DNA from: Macrostomum hystrix | Lineage: Eukaryota > Platyhelminthes > Macrostomidae | Assembly: GCA_950097015.1 (NCBI GenBank) | Contig: CATNEN010000001.1 | Location: 21,381,501 to 21,445,500, forward strand | Direction: 5' to 3' | Length of the DNA stretch: 64,000 bases | Shown here: positions 55,301-64,000 of the stretch, in pieces | Position numbering within the stretch: the stretch's first letter is position 1 | How the letters are laid out: the number at the start of each line of letters is the position of its first letter | Program-made: the position numbers and the translations under genes | Notes under the pieces: model-generated | The model's input: only the letters and a program-made list of their open reading frames with translations | Databases searched by the model: none | Told to the model about the DNA's origin: nothing

Positions 55301-58300
55301 GGAGATCAAGGTCACGCCTTTGACGGCTGCTTGGAGATGGAGGATTGTGGAAGGTGGGCAGTCCATTTAGGGCTGAGAATTCTCAGAGGCCAAGACTGAG
55401 GTCGCAGGAACTCACGAGAAGGAATTTGAATCTGAGTCTGAAAGACACGAGACCTACTCAAGCGCAGCGCCCATGGGGAAGAAAGTTCATTGGGAGAAGG
55501 CAGCCAGGAATCCCTCTATATGCTTACTTTTTATTCGTACTTATACGAGTATGAAGCTACACAATATTGCTGGCGTGATGAATGACTGACTCGGCACAGA
55601 GTGGGCAAGGTAGCTTTGCTGGGTGCGCCATAATCCCAAACTCGCCACACCTTTCTGCGCCGCACACGGATTAAACTAATCTGATTATGAGTCCCATGGC
55701 TAGGCCTAGGCGACAAGACTACTCATGTTAAATATTTTATAACTACATACTGAAGACAAGACTGCAATCTTAGCCCTACCCCCTGTCCTTCAGGCTGTTA
55801 ACATTCTACCCCCTGTCCTTCAGGCTGTTAACATTCTACCCCCTTTCCTTCAGGCTGTTAACATTCTACCCCCTGTCCTTCAGGCTGTTAACATTCTACC
55901 CCCTGTCCTTCAGGCTGTTAACATTCTACCCCCTGTCCTTCAGGCTGTTAACATTCTACCCCCTGTCCTTCAGGTTGTTAACATTCTACCCCCTGTCCTT
56001 CAGGCTGTTAACATTCTACCCCCTGTCCTTCAGGCTGTTAACATTCTACCCCCTGTCCTTCAGGCTGTTAACATTCTACCCCTTGTCCTTCAGGCTGTTA
56101 ACATTCTACCCCCTGTCCTTCAGGCTGTTAATATTCTACCCCCTGTCCTTCCGGCTGTTAGCCTCCCACCTCCTGTCCTTCAGGCTGTTAACATTCTACC
56201 CCTTGTCCTTCAGGCTGTTAGCCTCCCACCTCCTGTCCTTCAGGCTGTTAACATTCTACCCCTTGTCCTTCAGGCTGTTAGCCTCCCACCTCCTGTCCTT
56301 CAGGTTTTTAGCCTTTCACCTCCTGTCCCCCCAACTTATGATCCCTCAGTGCAAATAGCTTCTCACAAACACTTCTCACTAGCAAGTTAGAGCTAACGTC
56401 TGTCAAAGTTAACACTGTCATCTAACCCTAAGCTTGACCTGACAACTTGGCGATGCTGAGCAATTTGAGCACAGCTTGAGTAGAGGGCTACTCATGGTCC
56501 AACTGCTGCTAATAAAACCGTTTAAGATTGCCACCTTCAACAAAAGAAGCTATAAAGAGACATTCTAAGCCCAGGTGCACGCACAGCTGCACGCACAATG
56601 AATTGTAACCTCTGCAGTTTAGTGTGAGCTAGCAAATGCGACACAAATTAAAGTAGCTACAAGATAACTTTATATATTTTGCGAATTTTTGGTCTAATTA
56701 ATTTAGAAACGTCTCTGGAGTAAACTTTGCATACCTTGAAAAGCGCTTAAAAAATTGACACTACAGAAGTACGCGTAGCTTGCGATTCTTTTGCATTGCT
56801 TTGAAATGCTTTATATTTTCAACTTTTAAAGCATTAGCAGCTTTAAACAATGCTTCATGCAGTTCAGCTTTCTAAATCTTCATCGTTCTGACGTCATCGC
56901 TTTTAGTTTCTGTGCGCTTTCATTGCATTCCATTGTGCTTTTACAAAATTAGTAATACATTTAAATAGGCTAAGATTGTCTCTGTGACTCAAGTCTTAGT
57001 TTCGTGAGTACAATTGAGTACAATTTCTCTAAATTGTAAATTTAGACCGGGGGTCGGCAAACACCGGCCCGCGGGCCAGATGCGGCCCTCGAAGCTCCCA
57101 AATCCGGCCCTTTGCCCCTTCCGACACCTACAGTCTCCTGTCTTATCTCTCCTGTGTCTCATCTCTCCCGTGTCTCATCTCTCCCGTGTCTCATCTCTAC
57201 TGTGTCTCATCTCTACTGTGTCTCATCTCTCCCACGTCTCATCTCTCCCGTGTCTCATCTCTCCCGTGTCCATCTCTCCCGTGTCTTATCTCTCCCGTGT
57301 CTTATCTCTCCCGTGTCTTATCTCTCCCCTGTCTCATCTCTACCGTGTCTCATCTCTACTGTGTCTCATCTCTCCCGTGTCTCATTTCTCCCATGTCTCA
57401 TCTCTCCCGTGTCTCATCTCTCCCGTGTCTCATCTCTTCCCTGTCTCATCTCTCCCATTTCTCATATTTCTACCTTAAATGCGGCCCGCTGTCGTCTTTA
57501 CGTTCCCTCTTTGGCCCTCGACCCCTGATTTAGACCTTTGAGTCAGGAGATCGGCAATTAGTTGTAAATATATTATTTATTGAAGACTGCAGGATTGTGG
57601 GTAGTTTGGGGATTGGTAGGTTGGGGATCGGGTAGGTTGAGGATCGGGTAGGTTGGGTATCTGATAGGTCGGGGATTACGTAGGCAAAGCCAGTTTAAAA
57701 AATAACTCAAACCAATTTAATGGCTCATGAAATGACACTCAACTGATTTGACCTCAAAACTAGACAGGCGTCCAAAAGATCAATCTAATTTTTTAGCCAA
57801 AAAACTCGAAATCTTGATCGATTTTGGACCATGGATTTCAGTTCCGTAATCTTAGATCCTATCTAGATCCTCGATTTCAAATCCCTAATCTTAGATCCTA
57901 TCTAGATCCTCGATTTCAAATCCCTAATCTTAGATCCCATCTAGATCCTCGATTTCAAATCCCTAATCTTAGATCCCATCTAGATCCTCGATTTCAAATC
58001 CTTAATCTTAGATCCTATCTAGATCCTCGATTTCAGATCCCTAATCTTAGATCCTATCTAGATCCTCGATTTCAAATCCCTAATCTTAGATCCTATCTAG
58101 ATCCTCGATTTCAAATCCCTAATCTTAGATCCCATCTAGATCCTCGATTTCAAATCCCTAATCTTAGATCCCATCTAGATCCTCGATTTCAAATCCTTAA
58201 TCTTAGATCCTATCTAGATCCTCGATTTCAAATCCCTAATCTTAGATCCCATCTAGATCCTCGATTTCAAATCCCTAATCTTAGATCCCATCTAGATCCT

Positions 58301-61300
58301 CGATTTCAAATCCCTAATCTTAGATCCCATCTAGATCCTCGATTTCAAATCCTTAATCTTAGATCCTATCTAGATCCTCGATTTCAAATCCCTAATCTTA
58401 GATCCCATCTAGATCCTCGATTTCAAATCCCTAATCTTAGATCCCATCTAGATCCTCGATTTCAAATCCTTAATCTTAGATCCCATCTAGATCCCGGATT
58501 TCAAATCCCAAATCTTAGATCCTATATTAGATCCGGGATTTCAAATCCCTAACTGGGATGACATCTCCTAGCTGCTAAATTTCTGTTTATCTAAGATCCC
58601 AAATTCAAAACTGGTTTCAAATTTTAAATTCCCAGTGTCGTGTCATTATTGAGCTAGAGCACAATGACTGAAATTTCGTAGCAGATGCATCCAGCAGAGA
58701 GAGTAAAATTGGTTCAATGCGACATAAAAATGGACCAGAATACAGGAATTAGTTATGCAAATGAGTTCAAATCCCTATTCTGGCCATCGCATTGCCATTC
58801 GCGGCCCTGCTTGACACCAGATGAAAACAAACACTCACTTGGGGAAAAATTTTAATATTTAGTCTCCTGTCAGGATTCAGTATATTGGAAAGTTACAAAT
58901 ATATACTAAATTTATTTATGTCTAATGGTATTGCCAATTTTTTAATGCGAATTCCTTTTCGGGGAAGGGGCAATGAGATATTCCCTATGATGAGAATGGA
59001 CTCAGCTAAGGAAGGCTTTAATATAATAAGTATATAAGGAAAGGAATTCTGGGATGGATGGGAGTGGGACAGCATTGGCCACGCCCTACAATTTCATGCT
59101 CATAAGTGGCTACTTCAAACCCAGTTGCCATCTAAGCCTGGGATAGCATATAATAACAACTAGCAGCTATATAGTTGGGCGACTAACTATAGTGAAACTA
59201 GGAGCACACGCTATAGGCCTAAGATACACCGAGTGTGCACTATAAATTGTGAGTTGTTTGTTAAGCGCACGATTGGTTGGTGTGTGAGCGGCGGAGTAAA
59301 CAAGCCTATACTTTGGTAGGGCTAGTCGATGGACCAAAGAAAATTAATGCAATTGGTTCATCATATTGGCATATTGCAAGCTGTTATATGAATTTTAATG
59401 ACACTTATAAACCTATTTTTGCCAACCCTGTGCTCCCACAAAGTCCCCAGCACTCCGTCTTCAAGTCTAAAGTCTCTAAGACTCTAACTCCTTGAAATAC
59501 ATTCCTAATCTCCTCATCCCATATCTGCTTCCCAATCTCCTCATCCCATATCTGCTTCCCAATCTCCTCATCCCATATCTGCTTCCCAATCTCCTCATCC
59601 CAATATCTGCTTCCCAATCTCCTCATCCCAATATCTGCTTCCCAATCTCCTCATCCCAATATCTGCTTCCCAATCTCCTCATCCCATATCTGCTTCCCAA
59701 TCTCCTCATCCCAATATCTGCTTCCCAATCTCCTCATCCCATATCTGCTTCCCAATCTCCTCATCCCATATCTGCTTCCCAATCTCCTCATACCAGTATC
59801 TGCTTCCCAATCTCCTCATCCCAATATCTGCTTCCCAATCTCCTCATCCCAATATCTGCTTCCCAATCTCCTCATCCCATATCTGCTTCCCAATCTCCTC
59901 ATCCCATATCTGCTTCCCAATCTCCTCATCCCAATATCTGCTTCCCAATCTCCTCATCCCATATCTGCTTCCCAATCTCCTCATCCCATATCTGCTTCCC
60001 AATCTCCTCATCCCAATATCTGCTTCCCAATCTCCTCATCCCAATATCTGCTTCCCAATCTCCTCATCCCAATATCTGCTTCCCAATCTCCTCATCCCAT
60101 ATCTGCTTCCCAATCTCCTCATCCCAGTATCTGCTTCCTAATCTCCTCATCCCAATATCTGCTTCCCAATCTCCTCATCCCAATATCTGCTTCCTAATCT
60201 CCTCATCCCATATATGCTTCCCAATCTCCTCATCCCATATCTGCTTCCCAATCTCCTCATCCCATATCTGCTTCCCAATCTCCTCATCCCAATATCTGCT
60301 TCCCAATCTCCTCATCCCATATCTGCTTCCCAATCTCCTCATCCCATATCTGCTTCCCAATCTCCTCATACCAGTAGATCTGCTTCCCAATCTCCTCATC
60401 CCAATATCTGCTTCCCAATCTCCTCATCCCATATCTGCTTCCCAATCTCCTCATCCCATATCTGCTTCCCAATCTCCTCATCCCATATCTGCTTCCCAAT
60501 CTCCTCATCCCATATCTGCTTCCCAATCTCCTCATCCCAATATCTGCTTCCCAATCTCCTCATCCCATATCTGCTTCCCAATCTCCTCATCCCATATCTG
60601 CTTCCCAATCTCCTCATACCAGTATCTGCTTCCCAATCTCCTCATCCCAATATCTGCTTCCCAATCTCCTCATCCCATATCTGCTTCCCAATCTCCTCAT
60701 CCCATATCTGCTTCCCAATCTCCTCATCCCATATCTGCTTCCCAATCTCCTCATCCCATATCTGCTTCCCAATCTCCTCATCCGATATCTGCTTCCCAAT
60801 CTCCTCATCCCATATCTGCTTCCCAATCTCCTCATCCCAGTATCTGCTTCCTAATCTCCTCATCCCAATATCTGCTTCCCAATCTCCTCATCCCAATATC
60901 TGCTTCCTAATCTCCTCATCCCATATATGCTTCCCAATCTCCTCATCCCATATCTGCTTCCCAATCTCCTCATCCCATATCTGCTTCCCAATCTCCTCAT
61001 CCGATATCTGCTTCCCAATCTCCTCATCCCAATATCTGCTTCCCAATCTCCTCATCCCAATATCTGCTTCCCAATCTCCTCATCCCATATCTGCTTCCCA
61101 ATCTCCTCATCCCAATATCTGCTTCCCAATCTCCTCATCCCAATATCTGCTTCCCAATCTCCTCATCCCATATCTCATCTTCCTAATCTCCTCATCCCAA
61201 TAGCTGCTTCCTAATCTCCTTATCCCAATGTCCTCATCCCAATATCTGCTTCCTAATCTCTCATGTTAATATACAATAGCTTTTCTAAATCTCCTTTTCC

Positions 61301-62846
61301 CATTTTCAATCCAGACTAAAATCCCAATATTCTAATTGAATTTCCAATCGAGTTAATCAATATGTTCATCTCCCAGGTTTTCCCAAATCATGTTTTATTT
61401 TTCGTTGGCACTTGCTGACCCGTCTAATTGCACCTGTAATTACCCTAGCTCAAAAGGACTCAGGCAATTGATTACGTCTGCTAATCAGCGGTAGCTAAGT
61501 CGCAGAAAGCACTGCTTTCTAATTAAGCACTGAGAATGCAGCAGGAACTTGACGCTGGGAATAGGGGATCGAATCCCATCGATCAGCTGACAGTAAGGGA
61601 TCGAATCCCATCAATCAGCTGACAGTAAGGGATCGAATCCCATCGATCAGCTGACAGTAAGGGATCGAATCCCATCAATCAGCTGACAGTAAGGGATCGA
61701 ATCCCATCGATCAGCTGACAGTAAGGGATCGAATCCCATCAATCAGCTGACAGTAAGGGATCGAATCCCATCGATCAGCTGACAGTAAGGGATCGAATCC
61801 CATCGATCAGCTGACAGTAAGGGATCGAATCCCATCAATCAGCTGACAGTAAGGGATCGAATCCCATCGATCAGCTGACAGTAAGGGATCGAATCCCATC
61901 AATCAGCTGACAGTAAGGGATCGAATCCCATCGATCAGCTGACAGTAAGGGATCGAATCCCATCGATCAGCTGACAGTAAGGGATCGAATCCCATCAATC
62001 AGCTGACAGTAAGGGATCGAATCCCATCGATCAGCTGACAGTAAGGGATCGAATCCCATCAATCAGCTGACAGTAAGGGATCGAATCCCATCGATCAGCT
62101 GACAGTAAGGGATCGAATCCCATCAATCAGCTGACAGTAAGGGATCGAATCCCATCGATCAGCTGACAGTAAGGGATCGAATCCCATCGATCAGCTGACA
62201 GTAAGGGATCGAATCCCATCAATCAGCTGACAGTAAGGGATCGAGCCCTATCGATCATCTGACAGTAGAGCATCTAATCCCATCGATCAGCTGACAGTAA
62301 GGGATCAAATCCCATCGATCAGTGACAGTAAGGGATCGAATCCCATCGATCAGTGACAGTAAGGGATCGAATCCCATCGATCAGCTGACAGTAAGGGATC
62401 GAATCCAATCAATCAGCTGACAATAGGGGATCGAATCCCATCGATCAGCTGACAGTAAGGGATCGAATCCCATCGATCAGCTGAGAGTAAGGGATCGAAT
62501 CCCATCAATCAGCTGACAATAGGGGATCGAATCCCATCGATCAGCTGACAGTAAGGGATCAAATCCCATCGATCAGCTGACCGTACTAAAAACGGGTAGA
62601 TCATTGCCGATACAAATTACGTGGGTAAAATAGGATCCAATGTCATGGACTAGACAAAGACTAGTGGATTCTAGTAAGTTTTCACACCGAGTTAGGTCTC
62701 ACCGGATAATCAGACAGGTTGCTGAAGCTCTGAGCAGCGTGCTGCTGCGGTGGCTGCTGCTGCTGCTGCTGTTGGTGCAGTAGGTTAAGGCCAGCCAAGT
62801 CTCCAGCAGTGGATGTCCGTCTCTCGGTGCTGGACGTGCAGCCCAT
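37377..62846 (-). CDS. PDE8: PDE8, cAMP-specific 3',5'-cyclic nucleotide phosphodiesterase (17 exons)
   Basis: Minus-strand exons: 62846-62703, 54568-54383, 54272-54225, 52507-52257, 52040-51989, 50760-50593, 46701-46564, 46446-46358, 45777-45668, 44397-44309, 44012-43845, 43751-43700, 42991-42938 (least sure), 39282-38802, 38503-38113, 37822-37693 and 37582-37377. Phases agree throughout; 918 residues (human PDE8A 829). It hydrolyses cAMP to AMP. MGC at the N-terminus is a myristoylation/palmitoylation-type anchor, as in PDE8. REC-like domain about 127-240 (VLLVFPREDALSLCF, AVIIDRRGLPGLDS). PAS about 260-400 (AVEITNDKFQIQ, YVNPAHERMFGFAQSELLGK). The PDE8 linker SVTIEAPIHK follows. The catalytic domain has metal ligands HNATHGADV (~611-615), ALVHDLDHPGRTN (~651-652) and KCSDVSNP (~782), and the purine-binding Gln in PHSQTSFIDFF (~834). 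Exon 14 could also start at 39252. The exon 15 donor is GC (cag|gcaagc). Introns 1, 6 and 13 are packed with minisatellites. Confidence 0.95.
38568..38628. promoter_or_regulatory. pair of palindromic CGATA-CA-TATCG motifs
   Basis: Two copies of tttcgatacatatcgg (38568-38583 and 38613-38628) 45 bases apart in PDE8 intron 14. Each is an inverted repeat CGATA/TATCG with a 2-base spacer. Further copies lie at 34512-34527, 37860-37875, 38756-38771 (variant) and 39763-39778 (variant). Function is unknown; CGATA-type motifs bind insulator or DRE factors in flies, which is only an analogy. Confidence 0.5.
39365..39490. repeat. short tandem repeat (atctatagactattgtcact type)
   Basis: About five degenerate copies of a ~26-bp unit containing ctatagactattgtcac, just upstream (in gene sense) of PDE8 exon 14. 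Confidence 0.8.
40510..42672. repeat. 20/22-bp minisatellite, about 100 copies, in PDE8 intron 13
   Basis: Two unit lengths are interspersed: agatctagatttgggatcag (20 bp) and a 22-bp form with an extra ag (agatctagagatttgggatc). Almost every unit contains the palindrome AGATCT, many also TCTAGA. Larger blocks recur, for example those beginning near 41330, 41590 and 42350. This is the longest array in the window (2.2 kb). Confidence 0.97.
42938..42991 (-). CDS. PDE8: candidate 18-codon PDE8 micro-exon (exon 13)
   Basis: Acceptor ttttaattgcag and donor ttag|gtagct on the minus strand flank a 54-nt open stretch (MHQRPSEILSEHINQLL) whose phase (1 in, 1 out) exactly fits the flanking PDE8 exons. 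In other PDE8 proteins a poorly conserved linker lies here, so homology cannot confirm it. Exon 12 would also join exon 14 in frame without it, so it may be optional or not real. Confidence 0.4.
   Translation of the reverse strand, partial: ECTRGHLRFCLSTLTSC
43225..43360 (-). mobile_element. diverged relative of SINE family B, 3' part
   Basis: The minus strand shares cagtccatggactg twice and a gatgtacagccgcagctatt block with the 3' half of family B. No tRNA head is visible. Probably an old fragment or related family. Confidence 0.45.
44125..44195. repeat. short TGTACA-containing direct repeat
   Basis: About four copies of a ~17-bp unit, aatgtacatttcc or aatgtacattttg. Each contains the palindrome TGTACA. 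Lies in PDE8 intron 10. Confidence 0.75.
46985..48430. repeat. 16-bp minisatellite (about 88 copies) with a hAT-like 5' end
   Basis: Units are tctcatctctcccgtg or tctcatctctcccctg with occasional 17- and 12-base variants. The array is preceded at 46985 by caggggccggcaaactccgg, a hAT-type terminal sequence also found at 57048 in front of the same satellite unit. No opposite terminus or target duplication was found, so this looks like a truncated element whose satellite expanded. Larger blocks recur, for example gtctcaactctcccttg at about 47603, 47857 and 48033. Located in PDE8 intron 6. Confidence 0.93.
49180..49695. repeat. 20/21-bp minisatellite in PDE8 intron 6
   Basis: About 24 copies of agtcaggaaatagacagaga and variants ending in gtaag, ggaaa or gggag; purine-rich on the plus strand. 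The aggaaa and agggag variants alternate over 49440-49620. Confidence 0.93.
50272..50585. repeat. 30-bp minisatellite directly at the PDE8 exon 6 donor
   Basis: About 10 copies of gatgacaaagaccacaaaac plus tgacagagaa. It begins about 8 bases after the exon 6 donor (50592) in gene sense. Because the unit is 30 nt, the exon frame stays open through the entire array. Confidence 0.93.
53588..53803. repeat. AT-only microsatellite, SINE tail
   Basis: Long (taataataat)-type repeat, about 215 bp, directly continuing the 3' tail of the family B SINE at 53804. It probably arose by expansion of the SINE's ATT-rich tail. Confidence 0.92.
53804..54075 (-). mobile_element. tRNA-derived SINE, family B (copy 2)
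   Basis: Nearly identical to the copy at 20255-20558: head with gtagtctagtggttagggcg and ggtcgggggttcgattcccg, central ttagcaagacacttaactct, acccagctgttaaatgggta, cagtccatggactgaacagc, tail into the AT microsatellite. It lacks a ~25-bp segment present in copy 1. The first bases of the head are duplicated (ggttgtagcctagtgggagg). It lies in PDE8 intron 3 in the same orientation as the gene. Confidence 0.92.
54125..54192 (+). mobile_element. fragment: 3' tail of SINE family A
   Basis: gcgggtctggtgtcaccaaa, then cagccctcctgcaattatta, matches the tail of the family A copy at 4490-4560 in the opposite orientation. Either a truncated SINE or the 3' end of the LINE that mobilises it. Confidence 0.65.
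55775..56325. repeat. 30-bp minisatellite in PDE8 intron 1
   Basis: About 18-19 copies of ccccctgtccttcaggctgt plus taacattcta. The distal copies carry a second subtype (gcctcccacctcctg) that alternates with the main type. The plus-strand periodic frame is a by-product. Confidence 0.95.
57048..57527. mobile_element. hAT-type miniature element enclosing a minisatellite
   Basis: 5' end cgggggtcggcaaacaccgg and 3' end ggccctcgacccctg form short terminal inverted repeats of the hAT type (CAGGGGTCG). They are flanked by a perfect 8-bp target duplication ATTTAGAC (57040-57047 and 57528-57535). Subterminal GGCCCGCGGGCC and gcggccc blocks are typical of hAT ends. There is no transposase, so it is non-autonomous. 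The interior (57125-57470) is a 16-bp satellite of the same unit as the array at 46985-48430. Confidence 0.85.
57125..57470. repeat. 16-bp satellite inside the hAT miniature element
   Basis: About 21 copies of tctcatctctcccgtg with variants (ctactg, cccacg, tcttatctctcccgtg). Same family as 46985-48430 but more diverged. Confidence 0.93.
57835..58555. repeat. 39-bp minisatellite in PDE8 intron 1
   Basis: About 18 copies of a 39-bp unit (atctagatcctcgatttcaa followed by atccctaatcttagatccc). Subtypes (cccatc or cctatc; aatcctta or aatcccta) recur in a larger order. Because 39 is a multiple of 3, one 242-codon frame stays open; it is not a gene. Confidence 0.95.
58560..59495. other. PDE8 intron 1 sequence between two arrays
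   Basis: About 0.9 kb with no recognised exon or element. Short frames here look like chance. Confidence 0.4.
59500..61260. repeat. 27/28-bp minisatellite, about 63 copies, in PDE8 intron 1
   Basis: Units are atctgcttcccaatctcctc plus atcccat (27 bp) or atcccaat (28 bp). A longer block is duplicated about 713 bases apart: the same run of rare variants (cagtatctgcttcctaat, then a cccatatatgcttccc unit) occurs at about 60125-60215 and 60838-60930. The 472- and 329-codon frames are by-products. Confidence 0.96.
61560..62585. repeat. 32-bp minisatellite with higher-order structure in PDE8 intron 1
   Basis: About 32 copies of gggatcgaatcccatcgatc plus agctgacagtaa. Each unit holds a small hairpin (GGGAT-cga-ATCCC), the palindrome ATCGAT (or ATCAAT) and CAGCTG. 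The order of the ATCGAT and ATCAAT types over the first 21 units repeats with a period of 12 units (384 bp). The array ends about 115 bases from the PDE8 exon 1 donor. Confidence 0.96.
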
Positions 62847-64000
62847 GACTTTAGTTACGATGGCAGCCTTAGCTTGTCGGCACTTGGGAGACTTTAGATC
62901 CCGTTCTGCTAGTTTGGGGATCTAATTAAAACAGGTAGCAAATTAACAGCCTAGTCTTGAGGCTGCTAAAATTCTTGAACGACTTTGACTTCTGAATATT
63001 GAATGCGATAGACTCCGCAGACGTTGAGACTTGAGAACAATAAAATCACACGGCAACAACAACTAGGCTGCTTTATCCGATGTCACCAGCTCGGCGACTG
63101 CTTCTCTCATGACAAAGCTGTTGACGTAGTTTAGGCTACTTTGCGTCTGAATGTCTACGCAGAGTAGGAATTGTAGCACCGCTCGAAGCCGATGACTCAC
63201 TCAGGTACTCTCCTCTTATATTAAATATCTAATGTTATTGTTTTGTTTTAATCCACAACTGATAATTATGCGCACATAATTAGTATAGAAACACAATAGA
63301 AGGCTGCTGAGGCAAGTTAACAATCATATTTGCGGGTAGAAGATTAAGATAGAACAGTGCGAGTACTGTGTCTCGTCTTTTCTTTTTTCTCTTCTCGCCT
63401 TCCAGTATCTGCGCTAAATTTGCTCGCAGTTGGCGTATAAGCAGGTACAAAATAACAACGTGCGCTTGTCGCGTCAAAGTAAGTCAGTTAAAAAGTAAAG
63501 TCCGTAAGTTATAATCGGCCGGGGTTGGTGGACGAGGGGTTTTAAGAAAACGCGAACAAGAAGGCGCCACCACCACCCCAGAGCGCGCGCGTGAGTCGCG
63601 TGTGCGTTAGTTCACTTCACACACCAAGAACGCGACCCGTCGTGCAAAGCTAAGGCCTGACCTCCAACGGGCTTTTGGGGTTAGAGGGGGGTGGGTGGAG
63701 TGGGGACGGCCTGTCAAGGGGCAGGAATTTGGTCCGCGCGCGTTTGGTTGGCTGGGGTTAGGGTGGGGGTGGTTGGCCTCTCGCGGAGGTGGTGGGGCGA
63801 GAGAAGAGAGCTAGAAGCGGTCCCGGGTATGTACAGCGCCGGAGAAAAATAGGCTTTTTGGGGTGGCCGCGCGGGGGGGAGGGAGCTGATTTCACGGCCG
63901 GCGCGCGCAAAGGCTAGTGTTTTGTGTTGGGGTGTTGGTGTTCATTATTAACTGGCAATCACCCCTGCTTCTCGAAGCCCTAAAACAGTTCTCCCTTATT
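62847..64000 (-). promoter_or_regulatory. PDE8 5' region with G-rich, CpG-bearing putative promoter
   Basis: Upstream of the PDE8 start codon. A possible acceptor (aaactagcag, AG near 62910) may begin the exon that contains the ATG. From about 63510 to 63910 the sequence changes from AT-rich to GC-rich with CpGs (cgcgcgcgtgagtcgcg, ggccgcgcgggggggaggg) and runs of G able to form quadruplexes (ggggttagaggggggtggg, ggggttagggtgggggtgg). This is unlike the rest of the window and fits a promoter. No second gene reading right could be supported. Confidence 0.45.

Noticed and set aside
59492-61214. 470-codon and related frames on both strands
   Set aside because: By-product of the 27/28-bp array inside PDE8 intron 1.

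Overview
This window is nuclear DNA of an invertebrate animal. Several genes have many small exons with GT-AG introns and two probable GC-AG introns. There is a 7SL (SRP) RNA gene, tRNA-derived SINEs, a decayed mariner and a hAT-type miniature element. The gene families are metazoan (PDE8, SUDS3/Sds3, UBL3, a neuronal-calcium-sensor-like EF-hand protein). The very heavy load of minisatellites and the AT-rich spacers would fit a spiralian such as a free-living flatworm, but no marker settles the phylum. There are no operons, CRISPR arrays or other prokaryotic features.

Layout: 0.8-1.6 kb minisatellite; 2.0 and 4.5-4.9 kb SINE copies; 2.4-3.8 kb (-) intronless EF-hand protein; 8.1-9.2 kb (+) UBL3 in three exons; 10.7-12.1 kb E-box-bearing minisatellite; 12.4-16.6 kb (-) SUDS3 in four exons with a dead mariner in its first intron; 19.2-27.2 kb (+) an unrecognised 12-exon coiled-coil protein ending in a coding minisatellite; 29.2-33.5 kb (-) a secreted cysteine-rich protein in three exons; 34.9-35.2 kb (+) 7SL RNA; 37.4-62.8 kb (-) PDE8, assembled here from 17 exons (918 codons) spread over 25 kb; 63.5-64 kb G-rich sequence upstream of PDE8 that is probably its promoter region.

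Exon borders were derived by hand from reading frame, splice sites and remembered family sequence. For SUDS3, UBL3 and PDE8 the splice phases agree at every junction and the joined products match the family from end to end. The genes are functionally unrelated (cAMP hydrolysis, histone deacetylase corepressor, prenylated ubiquitin-fold protein, calcium sensor, secreted peptide).

The main novelty is the repeat biology. Most introns longer than about 300 bases carry their own minisatellite with its own unit (16-39 bp). One array lies inside a hAT miniature element with a perfect 8-bp target duplication, and the same unit is greatly expanded next to a second copy of that element's end. Another array consists of tandem copies of its intron's own 5' splice site, with a unit of 21 nt that keeps the reading frame. 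Several arrays have higher-order structure.
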